Assembly (NCBI GenBank): GCA_013812465.1
Contig: JACCTK010000234.1
Coordinates: 1-8,331, forward strand
DNA from: Actinomycetota bacterium
Lineage (GTDB): Bacteria > Actinomycetota > Thermoleophilia > Gaiellales > Gaiellaceae
Length of the DNA: 8,331 bases
Reading direction: 5' to 3'
Positions 1 to 5,698 of the stretch are shown here, piece by piece. Under the pieces are notes generated by a model, which saw only the letters and a list, made by a program, of their open reading frames with translations, was not told the DNA's origin and searched no databases. Within the stretch, counting starts at the first letter, position 1. Every line of letters starts with the position of its first letter. The position numbers were made by a program, and so were the translations under genes.

Positions 1-28
1 CCTCCCGGGCCCTCCGCGTCTCCTCTCA

Positions 29-979
29 TCAGTCGAGCGGGACGACTCCTCTCTCGTCGATCGCAATGTGCACGCGGTCGCCTGGGCTCGGGTGATCGAG
101 CGCGATAACTGCCGCTTCTAGGATCTCTCCCGCGTCGAGCCGGACGACGACACGAACCGTGGGACCGCGTCGCACGACGGTCTCGACGACGCCATCCCCA
201 CCCTTGCCGCCTTCGACTCGGGTGAGGGCCACGGCTTCGGGCCGGATCAGCGCGCCATTGCGGACGTTGCCCAGCCCGAGGAAGCGCGCCGTGTCCTCGT
301 CCGCGGGCTGCGCCCAGAGCTCGTCGGGCGTTCCGATCTGCACAACGCGTCCTGCCCCCACGACTGCGACGCGATCTCCGAGTGCGAAGGCCTCCTCCTG
401 GTCGTGCGTGACGTAGAGCGCAGTCAGAGCGATGTGCTCGAAGAGCTGTGCGAGCTCGTCTAGGAGCCGATCTCGCAGCCTGCGATCGAGCGAGCCGAGC
501 GGCTCGTCGAGAAGGAGCACACGGGGCGCCGGCGCCAGAGCGCGGGCGAGGGCGACTCGCTGCTGCTCGCCGCCGGAGAGGGTCGCGACGGAGCGCCGCT
601 CGTAGCCGGTGAGACCGACGAGCTCGAGAAGCTCGCCTACCCGGCGCTCGATCTCGTCCCGCGAGTCGCCACGCATCCTGAGTCCGAACCCGATGTTGTC
701 CTGGACATCTCTGTGGTGAAACAGCGCGTGATCCTGGAAGACGAGTCCGATACCGCGGCGATGCGGCGGAACCGAGGTGATGTCGTCGCCGTCGAGGAGA
801 ACGCGCCCCGAGTCCGGTCGCTGCAGGCCCGCGATGACTCGAAGGAGCGTGCTCTTCCCCGAGCCACTGGGGCCGAGCACGGTGACGACCTCGCCTTCGG
901 CGACCTCGAGCGCGACTCGGTCCAGCGCAGACTTTCCGTCGAAGCTGACGGTGACGTCGTCGATCCGGAGCAATGTCAT
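29..979 (-). CDS. thiQ: Thiamine ABC transporter, ATP-binding protein
   Basis: ATPase that would power thiamine import through the neighbouring permease on the inner face of the membrane. The 316-residue protein shows every ABC motif: Walker A GPSGSGKST (36-44), Q-loop glutamine in VFQD (Q82), signature LSGGEQQ (134-140), Walker B RVLLLDEP (153-160), D-loop SLD (163-165) and switch histidine in VTHD (H192). A C-terminal extension of about 80 residues (237-316) resembles the TOBE-type regulatory domain of PotA/FbpC/CysA ATPases. E. coli ThiQ is about 232 residues and lacks it, so the thiamine assignment rests mainly on operon context. The start at 979 gives an ATGA overlap with the thiP stop; an in-frame ATG two codons upstream (985) is the alternative. 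It is the last gene of the operon, with no terminator seen in the 28 bases before the window edge. The ABC ATPase call is near certain; the substrate is inferred. Confidence 0.93.
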   Translation of the reverse strand: MTLLRIDDVTVSFDGKSALDRVALEVAEGEVVTVLGPSGSGKSTLLRVIAGLQRPDSGRVLLDGDDITSVPPHRRGIGLVFQDHALFHHRDVQDNIGFGLRMRGDSRDEIERRVGELLELVGLTGYERRSVATLSGGEQQRVALARALAPAPRVLLLDEPLGSLDRRLRDRLLDELAQLFEHIALTALYVTHDQEEAFALGDRVAVVGAGRVVQIGTPDELWAQPADEDTARFLGLGNVRNGALIRPEAVALTRVEGGKGGDGVVETVVRRGPTVRVVVRLDAGEILEAAVIALDHPSPGDRVHIAIDERGVVPLD

Positions 980-2571
980 CGCCATCCCGGCCGGAGCACG
1001 CGTATCCGCTCGACCAGGAGCACAGAGGCGCCGACAACCGCCATCAGGATCACTGCCAGCGCGTACGCCTGACCGGCGTTCAGCTCTCCCGGGCGGCTGA
1101 GAAAGCGGAAGATCGCGACCGGGAGCGTGGGGCTGTCTGGCCGGGCGAGAAAGATCGTCGCCCCGAACTCGCCGAGCGAGATCGCGAAGGCGAATCCGGC
1201 TGCGACACCGAGCGCCCGGCCGGCGACGGGGAGGTCGATCTCGCGGCGCACCCGTCCCGGCGAGGCGCCGAGCATCGCGGCGGCCTCTCGCTGCCGCTCG
1301 TCGATCGCCCGCAGTGTGGGCGCGACGATGCGGACGACGAACGGAATCGCCACCAGCGCCTGCACGACCGGCACGATCCACGGGGACGAGCGAAAGTCGA
1401 TCGGCTCGGTGTCGAAGGCGATGACGAAGCCGAAGCCGAGCATGACGGCCGAGGCGCCGAGCGGGATCAGGAGCAAGCCGTCGAGCAGCCGCGTCCCCAC
1501 GCCGCGCGAGCCCGCGACGGCGAAAGCCGCCAGTCCACCCACGACCACGGCGATTGCCGCCGCGCCGGCCGCGTAGACGAGGGAGTTCGCGATCGCCTCC
1601 CAGGGCGTCGCGAGGAGCGCGTTCGTCGACCGGCCGAGCGCGCGGTACGCGTCCAGGCTGTGCCCGTCGCCGACCGCCAGTGAGCGCTCGATCAAGACAG
1701 CGAGTGGAACGCCGAGGAGCAACGCCAGAACCCCGAGGCTGCCGGCGACGACCGTCTTCTCCCCTCGCGTGCGCGCCGGTCGGAGCACGTCGCGCTCCTG
1801 CCGCCGCCCGCCGACCGCGAGACTCTGCTCGAGCAGGGTCGCAGCCCAGATGGCGAGCCCGACGAAGAGCAGCTGCACGAGCGCGAGGATGGCCGCCGCG
1901 CGCAGGTCGAAGATGCGCACGGCCTGGTTGTAGATCTCCGTCTCCAGGGTCGAGTAGCGGGGACCGCCGAGGATGAGGACAATGCCGAACGACGTGAACG
2001 AGAACAGGAAGACGATCGCGGCCGCAGCTGCGAGCGCCGGGGCGAGCAGGGGAAGCGTCACCTCGCGGAGGCTCCGCAAAGGCCCGGCGCCGAGGGTCGC
2101 AGCAGCCTCGGAGATGCGCCGGTCGAGGCCGGCCCAGAACGTCCCGACGACGCGCACGACGACCGCGACGTTGAAGAAGACGTGGGCGATCAGGATGGCC
2201 ACCCAGCCGCGCTCGAGGCTCTCCGGCAGCAGAGCGAGAAACGCGAGCGCGACGACGACCGTGGGGAGAACGAACGGGATCGTCACGGCCGCGAGAGCGA
2301 CGCTTCGGCCGCGGAAGGCGTAGCGACCGAGCACGTACGAGGCGGGGAGCGCGACCAGGATCGTCAGCACCGTCGACGCCACCGCCTGCCAGAGCGTGAA
2401 CCACACCACCTCGCGGGTCAGCGGGTCTGAGAGGACGTCGAAGGGAGACGCGAGATTCTCTCCGGAGGTGAGCCCGCGCTCCAGGATCGAGACCAGCGGA
2501 TAGACGAAGAAGACCGCCAGGAACGCGAGCGGAACGCCGTATGCCAGGGCGCGCCAAGCGCTCGCGCTCAC
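976..2571 (-). CDS. thiP: Thiamine ABC transporter, fused two-domain permease
   Basis: Membrane channel of the thiamine importer. The 531-residue protein has two MetI-like permease halves in one chain, close to the length of E. coli ThiP (about 536). Each half carries the cytoplasmic EAA loop that docks on the ATPase: EAAATLGAGP (155-164) and EAAAMLGASP (429-438), both followed by the typical LP motif (LPLL at 174, LPVA at 448). Around twelve hydrophobic segments are visible, the first at about 9-30. I chose the GTG at 2571 because it overlaps the thiB stop as GTGA, matching the other two junctions of the operon. An in-frame ATG at 2604 would add 11 residues. Neither start has a well-spaced SD, which fits translational coupling to thiB. 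A fused permease of this kind is also found in iron(III) and other importers; the neighbouring thiB-type lipoprotein, the kinase and the TPP riboswitch point to thiamine. Confidence 0.92.
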   Translation of the reverse strand: MSASAWRALAYGVPLAFLAVFFVYPLVSILERGLTSGENLASPFDVLSDPLTREVVWFTLWQAVASTVLTILVALPASYVLGRYAFRGRSVALAAVTIPFVLPTVVVALAFLALLPESLERGWVAILIAHVFFNVAVVVRVVGTFWAGLDRRISEAAATLGAGPLRSLREVTLPLLAPALAAAAAIVFLFSFTSFGIVLILGGPRYSTLETEIYNQAVRIFDLRAAAILALVQLLFVGLAIWAATLLEQSLAVGGRRQERDVLRPARTRGEKTVVAGSLGVLALLLGVPLAVLIERSLAVGDGHSLDAYRALGRSTNALLATPWEAIANSLVYAAGAAAIAVVVGGLAAFAVAGSRGVGTRLLDGLLLIPLGASAVMLGFGFVIAFDTEPIDFRSSPWIVPVVQALVAIPFVVRIVAPTLRAIDERQREAAAMLGASPGRVRREIDLPVAGRALGVAAGFAFAISLGEFGATIFLARPDSPTLPVAIFRFLSRPGELNAGQAYALAVILMAVVGASVLLVERIRVLRPGWR

Positions 2572-3623
2572 CGCAGCACGATGCGTGTCCACTCCCTCAC
2601 CCATCTGTCGCGATTCGTCCCTATCTCTGCGGGCGAGAGCTCGAGCGGATTCTCGGGTATCGCCGCGAACTTCTCGAACTCGGGTGGGAGCGCGGCCCTC
2701 CGGTTGACGGGGAAGACGAACATCGAGAGCGGGATGTCCTCCTGGAAGCGCGTGTCGAGCAGGAAGTCCACGAGCTTTCGCGCTCCCTCCTCGTTTCGTG
2801 TTCCCCGAAGAACGCCGGCAAGCTCGACCTGCCGGAAACAGCTGTCTTCGACGACGGCGGTTGGCGCGACCTTCGGGCGTGGCCTGGCGAAGATCACCTC
2901 CGCGGGCGGGCTCGACGCGTACGAGACGACGATCGGGCGATCCCCTTCGCCGGCCGCGCCCGAGAAGCGCCCGTTGTAGGCCTCCTCCCAGCCGTCCACG
3001 ACGAGTACGCGGTTCTCGCGCAGTCGGCGCCAAAAGTCCTGCCAGCCCGGCTCCCCGTACCGCGCGACGGTGGCGAGGAGAAACGCGAGCCCGGGGGTCG
3101 AGGTCGCGGGATTCTCGACGACGACGAGGTTCTCGAAGCGGGGATCTGCGAGGTCGTCCAGCGAGCGCGGAGGCTCGATCTCGCGCTCCGAGAACCACGC
3201 CTTGTCGTAGTTCAGGCACACCTCGCCGTGATCGATCGGTGTCACCCGGTGCTCCGGATCGAGCGCGTACCTCTCGTCCACTTGCTCGAGGAGCGGGGAC
3301 TCGTACGGCTCGAAGAGATCGCCGGCGAGCGCGCGCGAGAGCAGATTGTCGTCCACGCCGAAGAGGACGTCGCCCTGCGGATTCCCGGCGGTGAGCAGCG
3401 CCTTGGACAGGAGCTCCCCTGCGTCGCCGGACTGGAGGATCCGGAGCTCGAGCCCGCTCGACTCCTCGAATTCGGCCTTCACGTCCTTCGAGATCACGAA
3501 CGAGTCGTGCGTGACGAGAACGACGTCGCTCGGCATCTCTTCGCCCCCTCCGCACCCCGCGACCGCAAAGGCAGCGATAACCAGAAGGGCGAGCGCCAGA
3601 GCCGCCTTGTGACACTGTGTCAC
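2568..3623 (-). CDS. thiB: Thiamine ABC transporter, substrate-binding lipoprotein
   Basis: Extracytoplasmic receptor that would capture thiamine (or its phosphates) and deliver it to ThiP. The 351-residue protein starts with a signal peptide and lipobox, hydrophobic stretch 7-22 then VAGC with the lipidated cysteine at C24, so it should be membrane-anchored. The mature part follows the ThiB/TbpA pattern: VVLVTHDSF near 34-42, a GDVLFGVDDN segment near 84-93, CLNYDKAWF in the middle, and an aromatic-rich region (GWQDFW, DGWEEAYNGRF, VVSYASSP) in the second lobe of the kind that stacks on the thiamine ring. The start is GTG at 3623, overlapping the kinase stop as GTGA, with a purine-rich GGGAAGG about seven bases upstream. 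Family members also bind iron or polyamines, but the context makes thiamine the best call. Confidence 0.9.
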   Translation of the reverse strand: MTQCHKAALALALLVIAAFAVAGCGGGEEMPSDVVLVTHDSFVISKDVKAEFEESSGLELRILQSGDAGELLSKALLTAGNPQGDVLFGVDDNLLSRALAGDLFEPYESPLLEQVDERYALDPEHRVTPIDHGEVCLNYDKAWFSEREIEPPRSLDDLADPRFENLVVVENPATSTPGLAFLLATVARYGEPGWQDFWRRLRENRVLVVDGWEEAYNGRFSGAAGEGDRPIVVSYASSPPAEVIFARPRPKVAPTAVVEDSCFRQVELAGVLRGTRNEEGARKLVDFLLDTRFQEDIPLSMFVFPVNRRAALPPEFEKFAAIPENPLELSPAEIGTNRDRWVREWTRIVLR

Positions 3624-4282
3624 TTGGCGCCTTCCCGCTCGGCGCCGGGTCGAACGGCGAGAAGAACGCCGTGCTCGACGGTGATCGTGGCCGTTTCGTC
3701 GACGAAGACGTTCGAGACGCCGCGCGTCGATCCCGGCTCGAGCGTCTCTCCGGCGAGCGGATACGCCAATCCTTCGGTGCCGACGCCCCGAGCCGGCCCG
3801 TGGAGTGCGAACAGCGAGAGCAACTCGCCAGGCTGTCCGGACAAGACCCGCTCGTCCCGGATCACATGGACGCGGGCTAAGCCGATGTCGGCATCGAGCT
3901 CGACCCCGGCGTAGCGAGGCGCTGCGAGGAGCAGAAAGGTGGAGAGAAGGTGGTCGAGCCGATCGCCGATTACGGCGAGCACGACAATTCGCTTCGGACG
4001 GAGCGCCAGCGCCGCGTCGAGAGCGATCTCGAGATCGGTGACGTCCTTCTCGGCGGGATGGCGCTCGATGCGCGTCCCCGACGCTTCCGCTGCGCTCACC
4101 GCCTCCGGGGACGCCGAGTCGAAGTCGCCGACCGCGATCGTGACCTCGAGTCCCAGCTCGCGCGCATGCTCGAGCCCGCTGTCCGCGGCGACCACAGGAG
4201 TGCCGGGGGCAATGAAGCGCATCGCCTTTCCGTGTGGAGGCTCTGCACCTCCGGCGACGACCACGACGAGCTCATCCGACAT
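3620..4282 (-). CDS. thiN: Thiamine pyrophosphokinase (thiamine diphosphokinase)
   Basis: Cytoplasmic enzyme that transfers pyrophosphate from ATP to thiamine, giving TPP, the active cofactor. The 220-residue protein has the family's motifs in order: AADSG (32-36), VGDFDS (51-56, metal/phosphate-binding acidic residues), EKDVTDLE (78-85), IGDRLDH (105-111) in the N-terminal catalytic domain, and STRGVSN (185-191) in the C-terminal beta domain that binds thiamine. The length matches stand-alone bacterial kinases. The ATG at 4282 has a strong SD (GGAGG, 4289-4293, six bases away) that lies inside the TPP riboswitch. It is the first gene of the operon and overlaps thiB by four bases, so imported thiamine would be phosphorylated at once and the product would repress the whole operon. 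Enzyme identity is secure. The symbol thiN follows the Gram-positive name for this enzyme. Confidence 0.95.
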   Translation of the reverse strand: MSDELVVVVAGGAEPPHGKAMRFIAPGTPVVAADSGLEHARELGLEVTIAVGDFDSASPEAVSAAEASGTRIERHPAEKDVTDLEIALDAALALRPKRIVVLAVIGDRLDHLLSTFLLLAAPRYAGVELDADIGLARVHVIRDERVLSGQPGELLSLFALHGPARGVGTEGLAYPLAGETLEPGSTRGVSNVFVDETATITVEHGVLLAVRPGAEREGAK

Positions 4283-4376
4283 GCGCTTCCTCCGCTGGTA
4301 TTACCCAGATCAGGTTTCGAGTCGGCGGCGCGTCCAGCCGCCCTCTCAGCCCGGTTGCCCCGAGCTCCCCTTACGC
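4283..4376 (-). ncRNA. TPP riboswitch (THI element)
   Basis: TPP-sensing leader of the thiamine operon. The minus strand carries both diagnostic blocks of the THI-box: CTGAGA (4344-4349) preceded by GGGGAGC (4364-4370), and ACCTGATCTGGGTAATACCA followed by GCGGAGGAAGC on the 3' side (about 4285-4315). The folded elements can be drawn by hand. P2 is AGCTCGG (4360-4366) with CCGGGCT (4348-4354) around a GGCAA loop. The optional P3 is GGCGGC (4337-4342) with GCCGCC (4324-4329). P5 is TGG/CCA around GTAATA. A short P1 can form between GCGT (4373-4376) and GCGC (4283-4286), which ends next to the start codon. No terminator or separate anti-SD stem is present between aptamer and ATG, so control is most likely translational, through direct masking of the SD. 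Confidence 0.96.
4289..4293 (-). promoter_or_regulatory. Shine-Dalgarno of the kinase gene, inside the TPP riboswitch
   Basis: GGAGG on the minus strand, part of GGAGGAAG, six bases before the ATG at 4282. It lies in the conserved 3' segment of the aptamer, just inside the presumed closing helix, so ligand binding would hide it directly. Confidence 0.8.
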
Positions 4377-4383
4377 TTCGGCC

Positions 4384-4389
4384 ATCGTA
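4384..4389 (-). promoter_or_regulatory. Candidate -10 box of the thiamine operon
   Basis: TACGAT on the minus strand (TANNNT-type -10) lies seven to eight bases before the 5' strand of riboswitch P1 at 4376, the distance expected if transcription starts at the aptamer. No convincing -35 box is visible 16-18 bases upstream, so this rests on one hexamer plus position. Confidence 0.4.
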
Positions 4390-4436
4390 GCCTCATGAGC
4401 CTCCTAGTAGCGCGTACTGACGCTCCACCGCGCTGA

Positions 4437-5690
4437 TTGAATTGCTCGATCTCCGCGACCTCGTATCCGATCCGCCGTAACACCGCGCTGCTCGGTCTGT
4501 GTTTGGTGCTCCTTTCCGGAGTGCTTCAGCTCGCGGTCGCCGTCGCCACGATCACCCTCGTCCTCGTCACCGGGATCCAATCGATTCTCGGTCTCGGCCC
4601 GGCGATCTTTCTGTCAGCGGGTGCGGCGGCGGCGCTCCCGGCCGGTCGTCTGATGGATCGATTCGGTCGCGTTCCTGTGATCGCCGGCGGCTTTGTCGTG
4701 GGGATGGGCGGATGCCTGCTCACGGCGCTCGGGTGCATCGTCGACAACGCCCCGCTCGTGATTCTCGGGTTCGTCGGAGTCGGGGCGATGAACGGCGCCG
4801 TTCTGCTGGCCCGCACCGCCGCCGCGGACATGTATCCGCAGGAGAAGAAGGCCCGCGCGATCTCGTATGTGCTCTTCGGCGCGCTCTTTGGCGCGGCGCT
4901 CGGCCCGCTCGTCTTCCGGCCGCTCTTCGCGGGGAAGGAACTCGAGCTCGACACCCTCGTCATACCGTGGTTCGCGGCTGCGGCGATGTGCGTCGTGGGC
5001 CTTGCCATCGCGCTCCTGATTCGGCCGGATCCGCGCACGATCGCGCTCGAGCTCCAGCGGTCGGGGCTCGCGGAGGGTGAGTCGCTCACGGCCGAGCCGG
5101 CCGCTCCACTCCGCCAGATCCTGCGACGCCCGGGCGTTCCCGCTGCCGTTCTCGCCGCGCTCGCGAGCTTCGCGGTGATGGCGGGCGTGATGAATCTGAC
5201 CGGCTACATCGTCGTCGGCCACCAGCACGAGCAGGCCGACGTGTTCACCGTCATCAGCCTCCACATCGTCGGGATGTTCGCGCTGGTGCTCGTCGTGGGG
5301 GCGCTCATCGATCGGGTGGGACGGCATGCGTCGCTCGTCGGCGGGCTCGCGATCATGGCCGTATCGACAGTGATGCTCGCGTGGTCGGTGTCCATTCCAG
5401 CCATGTCGCTCTCACTCTTCCTGCTCGGGCTCGGCTGGAACGTCTCCTACGTCGCCGCCACCGCCGAGCTCGTCACGCACGCCACCCCGGTCGAGCGAGG
5501 GCGGCTCGTCGGCTTCACCGATCTCGTCGCGGGGCTGCTGGCCGCGGGGCTCGCGCTCGTAGGCGGGCTGGCCTACACGGAGTGGGGAGTCGCGGCGATC
5601 GCGATCGGCGCCACCGTCGCCGTCGTCGCGCCCGCCGTCGCCCTTGTCCTTGCACGCCGCCCCGCGGCAATACTCGAGCCTCTGGGCTAG
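4437..5690 (+). CDS. Major facilitator superfamily transporter, substrate unknown
   Basis: Proton-driven or facilitative membrane transporter of 417 residues, with about twelve hydrophobic segments. The MFS signature (motif A, loop 2-3) is clear: GRLMDRFGR (70-78), repeated in degenerate form in the second half as GALIDRVGR (288-296). The two halves are joined by a charged linker at about 196-232. A drug/metabolite efflux type is the usual reading of such a protein, but nothing fixes the substrate. The only start that keeps the first helix (about 17-45) is TTG at 4437, since an in-frame TGA lies directly before it. No SD is visible upstream, so the mRNA may be leaderless or weakly translated. 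It is divergent from the riboswitch operon across a 154-base gap and convergent with the next gene (8-14 bases between ends). Divergence alone is weak evidence for a role in thiamine transport. Confidence 0.85.
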   Translation: MNCSISATSYPIRRNTALLGLCLVLLSGVLQLAVAVATITLVLVTGIQSILGLGPAIFLSAGAAAALPAGRLMDRFGRVPVIAGGFVVGMGGCLLTALGCIVDNAPLVILGFVGVGAMNGAVLLARTAAADMYPQEKKARAISYVLFGALFGAALGPLVFRPLFAGKELELDTLVIPWFAAAAMCVVGLAIALLIRPDPRTIALELQRSGLAEGESLTAEPAAPLRQILRRPGVPAAVLAALASFAVMAGVMNLTGYIVVGHQHEQADVFTVISLHIVGMFALVLVVGALIDRVGRHASLVGGLAIMAVSTVMLAWSVSIPAMSLSLFLLGLGWNVSYVAATAELVTHATPVERGRLVGFTDLVAGLLAAGLALVGGLAYTEWGVAAIAIGATVAVVAPAVALVLARRPAAILEPLG

Positions 5691-5698
5691 GGAGTGCA

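Noticed and set aside
985..2557. Long minus-strand open frame continuing upstream of thiQ (over 500 extra residues, Arg/Ala/Gly rich).
   Set aside because: It lies in a different frame over thiP, has low-complexity composition typical of a GC-rich shadow frame, and thiP is a clear family match.
2605..3615. Upstream extension of the thiP frame through the whole thiB gene.
   Set aside because: Arg-rich shadow of thiB without family motifs. ThiP has its normal length when started at 2571.
2541..3914. 457-residue plus-strand open frame antisense to thiB and the kinase.
   Set aside because: Composition is that of an antisense shadow, it has no motif or SD, and both strands cannot be coding here given the certain minus-strand genes.
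4614..5327. Minus-strand open frames antisense to the MFS gene.
   Set aside because: Charged, His/Arg/Glu-rich reverse images of membrane helices; no family features.
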